DNA of 64,000 nt from NCBI RefSeq assembly GCF_000711695.1, contig NW_013546921.1, positions 1-64,000 of the forward strand, given 5' to 3'. The notes beneath the pieces are model-generated. The model was given only the letters and a program-made list of their open reading frames with translations, made no database searches and was not told where the DNA came from. This document shows positions 24,085 to 36,500 of the stretch, piece by piece. Position numbers and translations under genes: made by a program. The stretch is from Tilletiaria anomala UBC 951 (Eukaryota > Basidiomycota > Exobasidiomycetes > Georgefischeriales > Tilletiariaceae). Numbering within the stretch: position 1 is the first letter of the stretch; the number at the start of each line of letters is the position of its first letter.

Positions 24085-25386
24085 ACTTGCGGCGCAGGAG
24101 CGCACACGTTGCATATATACATGCGCCTTCCCTCCTCTCTTATCCACACCACACCCTTCTGGACGGGCGGGGCGTCGGCTCAAGAGCATGGGGAGGAAAG
24201 TTCGCCTCCGCCATATCGTTCTCTTCACTGCAAGCATCTCGCGTCTGCATCCGCTGCAATGTTGCATCCCCCTTTTCTCGCACGGCCCACAGTGCAGTAT
24301 AAATAGATACCATGACATGACCCACTTGCAGAGCGTGGCCACCGCTCGCCCTGCGATCCATCTAGTCATTTCATGTATTGTATTAGTTGGTGGTTAGAGC
24401 AGTTTTTCGTACTCGGCGATGATCGGTGGGTCACGTGCGATTTTGGGTGGGGGATACTTGCAAGTAGGGTTTGACTGCGTATCCACATCCATGCTTTAGA
24501 CATGTGCTGGACAGAAATCACCGGCGGGTGGCGCAGTTGTCCCTTCCATATCGGGAGCACAGACGCGGCCAGGGCGCCGGCGCTAAATTTGCGCTCCGCT
24601 CCGAAGGCGGTCCGCGAGTTGCCACTGAGCTCCAGCAGCGAGGGCGGAATCTGATGTGCGGTGCTCTGCGGCCCCTTATCACGTCTCGAGGATTCTGGCC
24701 TGTGGCCCCAGTGAAGTGTTGCCCCGAAAACGGGAACACAGGGCCCAGAAAAAGCATGACGCGGGAAACGACGCAAGTCACTACATTTGCTGGGCTGGCG
24801 AGAGTTTAACCGCAGTTCGGTTCTGTTGGCGGACTGCCTGGCCGCCGAGGTGCCATCTGGGTGGCGTCTGGGTGGCGTCTGCAGCGCCCATAATTCGACC
24901 GCACAAGAGAGCGTAGGGAGAAGGCGGGGGTGAGGGTTATCAAGGGAAGCGGAGGGACGGGAAGGGGAAGGGAGATCACCGAGGCGAGTATGGAGTGCCA
25001 TCCATTTTGATTTAGTGCAGCGTCTGCTAATTAGATTGCGGCAACCATCGCAAGTATATTGTGTGGCGGCGTACTGCATGTGCTTTCGTATTGCGATCGT
25101 TATTCGGCAAATATAGCACCTATGATAGAAAGGACAGCCAAGAAAAAAGGCAAGCCGGGCGCAGGCAGACGCACACCTTGCGATCATCACAGCACGTTTC
25201 TTGTCACTCATTCTCCCGGCGGCATTCTTTAAAAGTTGTCGGCTCCACTTGCGCATCGAAAACAAGCAGGACCAACCTCCTCCTTATCTTGTTACCCCCT
25301 CCACCTCGGACCCCTCTTGTCTGTGCCATCTGCGCCAGACGGCCTCCTCGTCGTCACCGCCAACAGGGCACAGCAGCCATACGACA
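24085..25386. other. Intergenic region, promoter of P450 gene
   Basis: No gene recognised. A TATAAATA lies at 24298-24305 and a CACGTG at 24432-24437. The segment around 24855-24880 contains a direct repeat of an 11-base GTCTGGGTGGC-like unit. The last 150 bases before the P450 start are C/T-rich. Confidence 0.45.
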
Positions 25387-27442
25387 ATGTTGCCCTCCTC
25401 CTCAGACAACGTCACCACCGGCTTGCTCCACGCCGCAGCCATGGCCACGATGCGTGGCATGGAGCCGCACCCGGCGTCATCGTCAGCAGGCATCCGAGGC
25501 GTGCAGCTCAGTACGCCGATCTGCCTGCTGCTCTTGCTCCTCCTCGTTTGCGTACGCCAGCGCATCTGGCCCGACAAAAAGAACGCCGTCGCTCTCGTGC
25601 CCGACTGCGCGCAGCTCTCCGGCCCTGACCTGCGCCGGACTGCGGGTACGCTGCTCTGGGGCCACTACCGCATGCGCAACAACAGCCGTGACGGGCCGCT
25701 CGCCGTGGAGACGAGCTGGGCGCAACAGTATGGCGCAATCTACCGCTACAAGGGCTTCTTCAATGCGGACCGCATCGTCATCAGCGATCCGCGCCTGCTG
25801 CACCACCTCCACAAGACACACAGCACCAGTTTCCCCAAGCCAACCGGCACGCGCAGGGTGATTGAGCAGATGCTCGGACACGGCATCATCACGTCTGAGG
25901 GCCCAGAGCATCGCCGCCAGCGCCTCGCGCTTGAACCCCTCTTCAGCCCCTCGGCAATTCGGAGACACTACTCCTCCATCGACCGGCACGCCCGCATCCT
26001 CGCTCAGGCCGTGCACGCCCATGTCGTCCTTTCACACCCGCCGCCAGGCGACGCCGCTGCCGCCGCTCACTTCCCCGCTGCGCCGCGCTTCTCGCCTGCG
26101 TTCGCCGCACGCCTCGCGCGCGACCTGCAGCCCGCCGCCGCCATGGACGGCACTGTCGTCGACGTGATGCACTGGGCGAGCCGCTGCACGCTGGACATGC
26201 TCGGCAGCGCCATCTTTGGTGCTACGTTTGACTCGGCCTCCGAGGACGGCGACGGGAGCGAAATTGACCCCAAGGTTCAGCGCCTGCACCGCGCGACGGC
26301 CGACGTGGAGCAGCGCACGAGCGTGCTTAACATCTGGGAGATGCTCGGCATCGAGCTCACCTCGCATCGCCTCCTCCCCGCCGCACTCGGCTTGAAGATC
26401 CTTCCCACGCTCCGCGCCGCGCGTGCTCTGCGCGAAGCCGTCGCCGACATGGCCAAGGACGTGCTGGAGCGCATGAAGCTCGACGAGCCCCCGAGCTTGG
26501 GCCACTCAAATCCCGCTGGCGCCAGCAGCAGTGGGGTGAACGACTCCAAGGCGGTTCACCAGGGATTCCTGCAGCGGCTCATGAGCGTAAAAGGCGACGA
26601 GAAGCTCTCCGACGATGATATCATCCAGCAGCTCGTCACTCTTATCATTGTCGGCCACGAGGTGCGTCTGTCGCGACTGTTGCGTTGGAGGCGTTCGTGT
26701 GCAGCAGGGGCGCGGTGCTGACATTTCTCGACCCTTGCTTTCTTCTGCGTAGACCACGTCGACGGCACTCTCATGGACGTTGCACTGCCTCGCACGCCAC
26801 CCCGAGGTGCAAGAGAAGCTGCGTGGCGAGCTGCGCTCCGCAGCCGTTGCAGAGCTACCGCAAGACGGCCCGGCGCGTGTGGACACGATCCTGCACCGCC
26901 TGCCGTACTGGGACAAGGTGGTGCGCGAGGCGTTGCGTCTCTACACGCCTGTTCCCGTCACGCGTCGCCAAGCGGACCACGACACTGTCGTTCCGCTGCG
27001 CGACGAGGTGTGCTTGCGCAACGGCGCGCGCACCCGCCACATCGCCGTGCGTAAGGGCACTGCGCTGACTGTTCACTCCTGGGCGCTCCACCGCGACCCT
27101 CGCATCTGGGGCGCAGACGCGCACGAATTTAACCCGGACCGCCCGCAGCCGGGCGCCAGCACGCTCAAATCTCAGGAAGGCTGCGATGGCGAAGGTGGCG
27201 GCCGCCCGCAGGCATGTATTGACTACATGCCCTTCCTCGTCGGCAGCCGCAGCTGCGTAGGGCAGCGCTTTGCGCTGCTGCAGCTCAAGCTCCTCCTTTT
27301 CCACCTCGTCACCCGCTTCGACTTTCGCCCACTGCCCAACGTCGAGATCGGGCACGTGCAAATCATTGCGCTGCGCCCTCTCGTCAAGGGGTTCGAGGCC
27401 GACGGCGGACAGCTGCCGCTGCTGGTCCGCGCGCTCGACTGA
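25387..27442 (+). CDS. Cytochrome P450 monooxygenase
   Basis: Two exons (25387..26661, 26753..27442) give 654 residues. A single N-terminal membrane anchor (LSTPICLLLLLLLVCV, about residues 38-53) is followed by a positively charged stop, as in ER-bound P450s. The I-helix oxygen-binding motif GHETTS spans the intron, which falls exactly after GHE. The K-helix ExxR is present as EALR (about residue 483). The heme-binding loop FLVGSRSCVG lies near residue 585 with its Cys ligand. The protein is longer than the usual 500-550 residues because of Ala/Pro-rich insertions around residues 215-260 and near 375. Substrate and CYP family cannot be set by eye. The neighbours (seven-helix protein, orphan gene) do not suggest a biosynthetic cluster. 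Confidence 0.95.
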
Positions 27443-28003
27443 GCGCTCGACAGCCGGTACTGTCCATCCGCGCATACCCCTGGCGCACTAGCGAGCACAC
27501 AAGGAAGCTCGCATCGCATTACTGCCATCTCCCAGGGCTATTCTCCTTCCTCTTTCCATTTCTTTCTTTGCCGGGCTTGGGGCACACCACACTCCCGTTC
27601 TATGCTCCCCTTTGAGTTCCACATTACTACTACTTTTACGCCACCTCAACGTGGTCGCACGGCCCGTTGCACGCATGACTGCACATAGAGATAGAGGGTG
27701 CGAGGGAATTAGATATCAAAACGGCCACGGGCAAAGTTGCAATAGACGGCTACCGGGGCGGCCGCTTAGCAGCGCCTGGTACAGAAAACGTGTATCGTAG
27801 CACGAATCACATGAAGCAACAGCAACAAGGCTCGTTCGTTTCATAATCAAAGCGCCCCTACCTAGCTCGCGAACAGCAAAAGTTCGCGGCTCCAGTCTCG
27901 AGGCTCGTTGACACGGCCTGCGCTGTAAAGTCGCAGGGGCACCTAAGTCCTGGGCATGATGAAGAAAAACGCCTCTTCAATCAAAATTTCTGCATTTGGT
28001 ATC
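27443..28003. other. Gap between convergent P450 and orphan gene
   Basis: A 561-base 3'-3' intergenic stretch. No coding sequence, stable hairpin terminator or repeat was recognised. Confidence 0.5.
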
Positions 28004-28968
28004 CTACAACTTGGCACCCAGGTGCTTTAGTTGCTCTACTTCGGCGTTGCGTGCCGCCTGGCCTGTGGCTTTCTTTTCCTCTTCCTGCGCACGACCAGAG
28101 AGAGAAAGGGAATGGCAGGTCAATATCGTCGAGAGGAAATGCAGAGGACGTTCATTCGCTGGAATATGCACCTGGAAGGCCTTGAGCTTCTGCTTCCCTG
28201 AAGCGACTTTTTGCTGCCAGTCGCGGACCCAGGCGTCCCACTTGGGCTCCTGCTTGATGAGGTCAGGGAAGCTGACCGCCTTTCCGCCCTGCGTGAGGTC
28301 GATGTGCACGTGGTGGTAGTCGGCAATGAAGGCGAGCTCGCCGGTCTTAAGGCTGAATGCCTCGTACGTTTCGCCGTACGTCTTTCCCTGCGGGTCGATG
28401 TACGCCGGACGGCCGCCGAGCAGCACCGCATCCGGCCAGCCGACGGGCAGACGGAAGCGCGCGTTTATGGACAGCGGCAGCACCGTGATGGGCCCGCGGC
28501 CGGTCAGGAGGCCGCGGACGCCGGCTTCGCCCAGGACAGGCGGGTAAATGTGCGAGCCGAGGCGGTCGACGCACGTGTGCGCAAACTCGAACCACTTCGG
28601 ACCCGTCACGTGGCCGAAGAGGTCTGAAAGGGTAAGGCGAGACACAGAGTCAGTGACCCGTAGGCGACCTTCTTGAGTCCCTGTTAAAGAGTGATGGCGC
28701 ACCGATATGGCCAAAGCTGCATGGGGGGTGGGAGGTGAACTTTAGCGCAAGCGCTCAACCGTTGCATATCCGTCAATACGCACAGAACGGGCAGCTCGAT
28801 GAGGGACTCAGGGATCAACCCACGGGCGATCATCTTATTGACGAGTGCCGCTCTACGCTCGGCATAGCTGTCGTCGCGCGCATGGAGGGGCGAGAGCATG
28901 GACGTCTCTTGCTGGCGCGACACCAGTGCGGGCTGCGCGGGCGATCGTTTGGAAGGTGTGCCTGGCAT
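28004..28968 (-). CDS. Orphan protein, 243 aa, with a 14-nt exon
   Basis: Exons read as 28968..28784, 28716..28703, 28623..28172 and 28084..28004, giving 243 residues. The second exon is only 14 nt and joins LPVL to FGHI-DLFGHVTGPKW; without it the frame breaks. The third intron (28171..28085) is 87 nt and has no stop in frame, so its retention would add 29 residues. The N-terminus is Ser/Pro-rich, then a helical ERRAALVNKMIARGL, then a compact core (LPLSINARFRLP, YIDPQGKTYGETYE, LAFIADYHHVHIDLTQGG, KWDAWVRDWQQ). The tail is charged and probably helical. I do not recognise the family. The core looks like a real folded domain, and the His-rich YHHVHID could bind metal, but no function is claimed. 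Confidence 0.65.
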
Positions 28969-29837
28969 GGTGATTATGGAATGTCTGTATGTATATGTGT
29001 AGAGGTGCTTTGATACATTACCGCCGGGGCTGAAACAGAAGCAGGTCGAACGAAACGAAAGCGAAACGAGACTAATGCGTGGCCGATACGGCGACCTGAG
29101 GGCGATCGCTTTGCGGTGGGTGGCGGGTCGGTCGCAGGGCTGCGGTGAAGGTACAACTACGCCACACCACGGAACTGACAGGAAACACTGCAAAGCAAGT
29201 ATGTATCGAAATCTACGGATGGGGCTCACTCCAGAACGGCGAGGCTACGACAGTCCAGAGCAAGTGGATAACGTTGGAGGGAGAGAGAGGCGTGTGCGGG
29301 GACGATGAATGGTTCGTAACCCGTAACACCGGCGTGGCAGGAGCGCTGTCGGACCGACCGGGTGCAGTGAGCATGGCCCAGGCATCGTTAAAATTAGGCA
29401 AAGGGACGGGTTTCGACCGCATTCAGGCATTTCCCCCGGAATATACACCTTCCCCCCAAAGTGTATCGGGTCCCCTCCACGTGCCCGTGTGGAGTTGGTC
29501 GGCAAAAATCTCACGTGATGCCGCCACACCGCCAGCACTGCTGCCCTCTCGCTCCGACCGAACAGAAATATCCGGGGGATTTTTAAGAATCTGGACGATA
29601 TTCCTGGGAAACAACTCTGTTTCGGTCCTCCGCGACGATTGGCAGTTCGCCTACCCTGCAAGCGAGGCGCAGGGGGCAGTCTGTCCATCGGGATTTCTCA
29701 CTACGGTCCAACACATGACGATTGCCTGTCAAGCCGTGCGCTAGGGAAATGACGTAACGACGTCCCTCCCGCTTTGTTCAGGCGCTCAAGAAAGAAATGC
29801 GAATGCGAATTAATGCCACAGATCCGTGCCCGCACGC
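28969..29837. other. Intergenic region upstream of the orphan gene
   Basis: Promoter region of the minus-strand gene starting at 28968, and 3' flank of HOS3. CACGTG boxes occur at 29478-29483 and 29512-29517. A plus-strand open frame of about 200 codons crosses 29145-29744 but has promoter-like composition and no recognisable domain, so it is not called as a gene. Confidence 0.45.
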
Positions 29838-32800
29838 TCACTGCAACGCCTCCCGTTTCAAAGACATGCCCTCAAGTTGCAGCGCCAGCGCCTCCTCCAT
29901 CGCCGCGCTAGTTTGCAGCGTGGACCCTGCTCCTCCTTCCCCCCTTTGCATTGTAGTAACATTGTTGTGAGGCTGCTCGTCTGTACCAGTTCCGCCTGCG
30001 ACGAGCGTGCTTCGTAGCACGGACGCGCTCGAGTGCTCCGTGCCCGCAGCAGCGATAGGCGTTGGTGTGCCGAGCGGAGAATCCACTGCGAGGCTCGCCC
30101 ACGACACTTGCCGGCGCTTCGCAGGATCGCTCGCCGGTGGGACAGGAATCTTGACGATCTTAGTTGCCGCGACGGGCGTCGACGCCGCTGTTTTAGTCGC
30201 TGAGGCTCCTCCTTTTGCCGTCGATCCCCGCACCGGTCCTGCTGCTCCTGCGACTGCTGCTGTCGTGGAAGCCTCGGCGAGCTTGCTGCGCCGCAAGGTG
30301 CTGCGGTCCCGCAGTGCTCTTGTACCCGGTGTCGTCGACAGCTTCAACACGCTCGTGTCACCTATAGCTGATAGTGCATTGCCGCCGGTGTGATGCTGCG
30401 CAGCCGCTGACGGTGGTGGCCTAGGCAAAGTCGCCTCGAGCGCGATGAAGCTCTGCATGGTGTGCTGCAGCCATGGTTGGGAATTGTCCGCTGCTTTTCT
30501 CTTCGAGCTTCCGGCGCTGCTGCTGTCAGTACCGCCCGCTGCAACAGCCGCAGATCTGGCTGCGGACGCTGGTTTCTTGGCTGCCTTCTCGAGGGCAACC
30601 AGCTCAGGCACATGCCACCACGCCTGCACCGCCGGCAGCGGCGCATCGACGCTGAGGCCTGCGATGTGAGCGATCGTTGCGCTTATCAGCGCGCGGTCCG
30701 AGTAGCCGCCCTCGAGCACGCTGATGAGCTTGCCGTCGCTGCACTCGCGCGCAAGCCCCACCGCGTCCTGCGCAAAGCGGTGGTAGAACGCTGGCGGAAC
30801 GTGCTTGCCGTGCCGCTGCATGCTCGCGTGCTCATGCACGCACGCATCAAAGCCAGTAGACAGCAGGACAAGTGTTCGCCTCGGATCCGCCGCCGTCTTG
30901 GCGAAGAAGGCCCGGGCTTTGTCGAAGAGGATGCTATAGCGCGATGCGTATAGCGCAAAGAACTCCCCCTCCGTTTGGTAACTTTGCAGATGCACTGATG
31001 GTAGAGCGTCACAGTGGGTTCGGGGGTCGGATTGTGTCAGCACGCTTTTTCTGTCATCGTGCAGAGTGCGCTCGCTGGCCGGCCCTCAGAGAGAAGATTA
31101 GAACAGACTGCATGCGGAGGCTCAGTCCGCATGGCGGACGGTCCTTCAGACCTTTTACTCGATGTGCTATCATCGCGGGTGAAACAAACGTAGCGGAAAA
31201 GTCTTGTACTCACCATTCCAGATCCACTGCCCATGCGCGTCCTCGATGCATGTACTAGCGGCGACAATCATACCCTCGTCGCCGTTCTCGCAAGGATAGC
31301 TCTCAATGTCGTGGATGCTGCCGTAGAAGATCTTGAGGCCTCGGGGTGGGATTGAGGGCATCGACGCAGCCGAAGTTGCGGACGCCCCATCTGACTTGCG
31401 TTGTTTTGTCTTGGACGAAGCGCGCGGCGAGCGGTGCGCCTCTGCGATCATCGCGTTGCGTCGCAAGTCGCTTTGCACCGTGTCTGCGTTGATACGCCAT
31501 GCCAGCGCCTGCGTGCCATCTAGTTCGATTGAGTTTCACATCAACTTCCCTTTGAATTCTTTGAATGACTTCGAAAGAAGAGAGGGACTCACTGCCGTGA
31601 TGCAGGTCAATATCCAGGATAGCAACCCGGTCGATACCATGCTCCAAATAAGCGTGCGCAGCGGCAACGACGGCATTGTTGACCCAACAGAAACCCTGTG
31701 GAGCGTTGCCAGTGCAGTGATGGCCAGGTGGACGGGTGAGCAGAAAAGCCCGCGTAGAGGGGAGCCTCGCAGGCGGTCTTGTCGCCGCGGTCTTGGTTGC
31801 CGCCGCGGGCTTGACCTCCACCAGGTCGGCCATAGCGCCAACAGGTGCTTCCCCTCCATGCAAGGCAGATGCGGCATGAACTACTCGATCGACAGCCTCG
31901 GCGCAAGCGCCGAGCGCTTTGCGTATTGCCTCCCCGGACCCTCCTAGATCGTCGTCCACTGCGTATGCTGTCTCGGGCGCAGCGCTTGGCCCACAGAGAT
32001 ACAAGTCGCCCTGGTTGAGGTTGCTCGGTACTTCGCTTGCGCGCATTCCTAACGACTCCGACTCATCCGAGTCGCTTTCACTGGATGTTGCGGACGTGCA
32101 AGAACCTGATTTGGCCGGCGTGGAGTTGACACTTCGACTCGTCCTATTGAGAGGTCGCGGAGGAGCGTGGCTAGGAGCGGCTCGGCTGAGGCGTTGCACA
32201 TATTCGGCGTGTGAGCCAGTCCCCGTCTTGACCTCCTCTGACTCTTCTTCGCTGCCCTCCACTTTGACGGTGCTACTTTGCTGCGCCAGAGGCGTCACAT
32301 CGCGCTGCGTTCGTCTGTTTTTCTTGCTGTGCACGCGCGCGTGAGCGGACTCCAGAAAATCGACAACCTCATCCTCATGCGCGTGCACGAGCTTGACAGC
32401 TGGGTGCGGTGGGTCGAGTGTAAGGCTTCGGTCACAGAGAAAGGTGCGGACGATGGGCGCTTGTAGGTTGGTGTTGACGCCGAGCCGTTGCATGGCCGAG
32501 ATGAGATCGTCGCTCGAATCGCCTGACTCGGCAATGCTGTGCTGCCCGCTCGCGGGTTGGATGGCGCCGAGCGCCAAGTCTACTGAGAGTCTTCCAAGCA
32601 CCGCAGAGATTCCAAGGAGCACAGCCCGAATCCTCTCTGGCCGTTCAACTACCATGCTTGTATCGTAGCCGCGCACATAGCGATGTAGGACCACTGGCGG
32701 CGAGAGGATCACATCCAAGGCTGCTGCAGGAACGGCCGCTTCTTGAGCAAGCGTTGTCGGCGCTGAAGGCATGTCACTGCGCGCAGTGCCAGTTGCACCT

Positions 32801-33198
32801 ACTTGTGAAGCATTCTTTTGGACCTTGTCCGGTTCTGCAGGCGGTGCTGTCTGAGTGTTTGGCTCGCGAACTTGCAGCTGTGCGAGGTGAATGTCAGCCA
32901 TTTTTGCACCTCTGGATGTGCCAGCGCCTCCTGTCTTCGGCCTTTGCGAGGGGTCAGACGCTGATAGATGAGAATCCTGCGAGCCGGATGCAGGATCCTC
33001 CGTGACGGAGAAAGCCGCCTCATCTGCTGGTGCTAGGGATGTGCTGTTTGTAGTCGTGGATCTTGTGTTGTCGGCGCCGTTCCCGCGAGCAACTTGCTGG
33101 CTACTCGCGTGAGCCGTGTTGGACAAGGCTTCCGTCAGCTCTGGCAATGCTCTGGATGCATCGCCTTGCTTGTTGGGTATCTTTATGATGAAGACCAT
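29838..33198 (-). CDS. HOS3: Class II-type histone deacetylase, Hos3-like
   Basis: Three exons (33198..31593, 31519..31214, 30994..29838) give 1022 residues. The deacetylase core carries RPPGHHC (active-site His pair), ILDIDLHHGNGTQ (zinc-binding Asp and His, joined across intron 1), STGFDACVHEH (zinc-binding Asp) and LEGGYS. HHGNGTQ rather than HHGDGTQ, and the FYGSIHDIESYPCE and WNVHLQSY segments, point to the Hos3 subgroup. It should remove acetyl groups from histones or other proteins. The core is interrupted by an insertion of about 170 residues rich in Ser, Asp and Glu before the RPPGHHC segment. The C-terminal third is Ala/Ser-rich and probably disordered. The start lies 328 bases from the divergent TBCD gene. 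Confidence 0.93.
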
Positions 33199-33526
33199 TG
33201 AGGCGAACGTTCATTGGAGTCAGATGACGATGAGAGTGTGCAGAGAGAGAGAGAGGTAAAGAATCAAAAACGCGCAAAGGAGAGATCAACACTTCTAACA
33301 CCACTTCTCGCCATCCCAAAATCGCACTCCTTACAAAACCTTGTTCAACTCAGAGAGAAGGGCAGATGCAGTGCGCAACCACCTCCTTTCTGCGGAGGCC
33401 ATATACTCTGCCACGTCTGCCATCAGTTGGCTAAGAGGAGCAGAAGGCAAAGCCTCGACAGCCAAGAAGGGCTTCGATCGAGATTCCTGCCTGGATACCG
33501 TCTGGCGACAGTGAGACGTAGTCGCG
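33199..33526. promoter_or_regulatory. Shared promoter of HOS3 and TBCD
   Basis: A head-to-head gap of 328 bases must contain both promoters. A GAGA-rich tract sits at about 33235-33256. No TATA box or other consensus was identified. Confidence 0.4.
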
Positions 33527-36500
33527 ATGGACGAAGACATCGAAGAGAAAAAGCTCGTCAGCTTCGAGCAGTCAACACTCTTCCTCGCGAAACTGCAGGA
33601 GTTTATTTGTCTCACTACTCCTGCGCTTGCAACTGCGTCAGGGATACCCGTCACCGTTGTTTCACCGGGGAGTGCCTTCGATTGGGATCAAACGAAGGAC
33701 AAGCTCAATACGACCCATGGCGAAGAAGAGCTATTCGCAGAGCTTGCGAATATTGTGGGTCTTTGCAACAGGCTTTCTCCTTCGTTTCAGCTTGAAATTA
33801 TGCTCATGCCTCCCGCTCGATGTTGCTCAGCTCGATGAGTATCAAGAGCAATCCTATCTCCTCGATCCCGTCCTGGACCGCATGGTTGCCCCGATAGCTA
33901 CCGCTTTAAGATGGCACATTCAGGATTGCTATGCCCAGACTGGGAAAGAACGGTCCAGGAACGCAGGCGATGAAGACGGATATGGTCTAGAATGGCTCAG
34001 CAAGCTCATGTACTTGTACACTAAGGTACGGGGCCACAAGATCATCAGTGAGTTGAAAGAACCACACGGCCCATCGAACGCCTAAGTCAACTATCCTTTC
34101 CATCACTCTCCTCATAGCACACTTCTTTCCCCATGAGGTCGACGACCTTTTGCCGGTGCTCGCTCTGCTCGAAGCCAGCCAAGAAGCGTCCCTCCTTGAG
34201 AGACGGAATCAGAAGTACAGCTGGCAGGTGCGATATACACTCTTGCTATGGCTCTCGCTCGTGTGCATGATCCCGTTCGACCTCAAGAATTTTGACATCA
34301 CAGCCACCGGTTCGAAGGCACATCGTGAGCCAACAGCCGATCGGATTGCTACTATAGCAAAGGGCTTCTTGTCCAGCTCAGGCAAAGAAAGGGATGCGGG
34401 CATCATGGTCCTAGGAAAGCTCTTTCAAAGGTACGAGGCCGACTCATGCTGGTTGAAACCTTCCCATTGACTTTATCATTATGCTCTGCGAACAGAAAAG
34501 ATGCCGCTGCGCAACTGGATGCATACCTGCCATGGTGCGAGCAGAGCTTGCAAACTGCAAAGCACGACACGTCTTTCCCCTTTCTTTCCACGGGTATTCT
34601 CTTCTCACTTTGTGAATTGCTGAAAGTCTTGAATCCCGATAGAGCAAAAGAGATTCTGCCCCAGCTACAATCTCTGCTCGATACGGTTAACACTCAAGTC
34701 GAGGCTGGAGGAGAGCTAAAGAAGAACTCCCTCGTGGGAAAAGGGCGGACGAAACTCAGTGCCAGAATCGCGCTCAAGCTGCTCAAGCCAAGAAGCGCAC
34801 GGTCTTTGGCTCGTCCTGGCGTCCGTGCCAAGCCTTTGATGGCGGAAGAATTTGCCGCTAATTCTGACGCAGATGCAGAATTCGACGATGGTCTGGATGC
34901 GGACGTGCCAGAAGAAGTGGACGGGTACATCGGAGAGCTCATTGAAAGCCTTTCGCATCAGGTAGGCACTTCTACCTCTTCATTGAGGACTGTCATGCGA
35001 CTGACCAATGTAGTGCTCGCTAGGACACAATGGTTCGGTACTCGGCCGCAAAAGGCCTTGCACGAGTCTGTACGCGTCTTCCACCGTCAATGGTGCCGCA
35101 AGTCACCGAAGCTATCGTCTCCCTCTTCCCCAGCAACGTCATCCAGCTGCCAGATGGTTCGATCGACCTGAGCGCCGCTTCGGAGCACACTTGGCAAGGA
35201 GCTTGCCTCGCGCTAGCCGAGCTCGCAAGGCGCGGCATGCTCAGCACGGACAGCGCCTCATCCTATATCCCTGCGGCAGCACAATACGAGCTGGACGAGC
35301 AGCTCATGTGGGTTCAACGTGCTCTTTTCTTTGACCCACGACGTGGCGCGCACAGTGTCGGGTCTGGTGTGCGCGATGCTGCGTGCTACGTCATCTGGGC
35401 TTTGGCGAGAGCAAACGACGAGAAAAGCATCCGGCCGCATGCGGATAGCTTGGCTGCCAATCTTGTTTGTGTCGCCTGCACAGACCGGGAAGTTAGCATT
35501 CGCAGAGCTGCGAGCGCAGCATTCCAAGAATGTGCCGGGCGTCTTGTAGGTCGCTTATTCTACTTACTACACAGCGTTCTCGACTTATTGTTCCTCTTAA
35601 TTATGATCTTGCGCAGAATATCTTCCCACACGGCTTGGAGGTTATTCGCAAAGCGGATTTTTTCGCTGTTGGAGTTCGGAAGCAAAGCTTTCTTGATGTT
35701 CTTCCAGCAATAGCCGAGTGAGACGGTTTGCGTTCCCGACGACTGGAATTCAATCATAGCTGACGCGTATCGCTTCACAGACATGTGATCTACCGCGAGG
35801 CTCTTCTTCGACAACTTCAGCGCGTCTCGTTGGCGCATTGGGATATCAGTGTCCGCGAGGCAGCGGCGCAAGCGATCTGCAGTGTGGTCCGACATGATTT
35901 GGACAATCTGCTTATGCCGACGGTCGATGCGCTCGTGAGTTGTGATTGCGACCGATGCAGGATGTGCGCTGCTCAATCATTATGCTCCATAGCTCCAACC
36001 GTCCAAAGACCAGCCACTTGCGCATGGCCGCCTACTCGCCCTAGCGGCTCTCGGTGCATCTTTTGGAACCAACGATCCAAACGACGCATGTGGAAGGCGT
36101 GCAAAAGTGCGTGGCGCTTCAACGTCAAGACGTCATCGTACGTCATGCTAATGTCCATATCGTCTGTTCGCCAGATTCTTGAGTGCTGTCACACGGTAGC
36201 AAACACATTGAGGTCTTCTGGTATCTCTCAGCACCTTCTAGAGGCCTCATGTATTGCCGTCGCGGCGAACTTTGAGGGGTCAATAGTTGCGCACAAGGCT
36301 AAACTCCCAGATCTCGAAGACATTCTCGAGACCGCACTCGCAAGTCCGAACGGTAGTACGCATGAGTCAGCATCACAGGTGGTGAAAGCAATTGCAAGTA
36401 CATATCCCTCATGGGATGTTTTCGAAAGTGTCAGGCGCCGCTGGAAGTCTTTATCCGCAAATCAGCAGCAAGGCTGGTCACTAGCATTGGGATCAATAAA

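Noticed and set aside
29145-29744. Plus-strand open frame of about 200 codons between the orphan gene and HOS3
   Set aside because: It lacks an early ATG, has no recognisable domain or helix pattern, and overlaps the promoter with its E-boxes.
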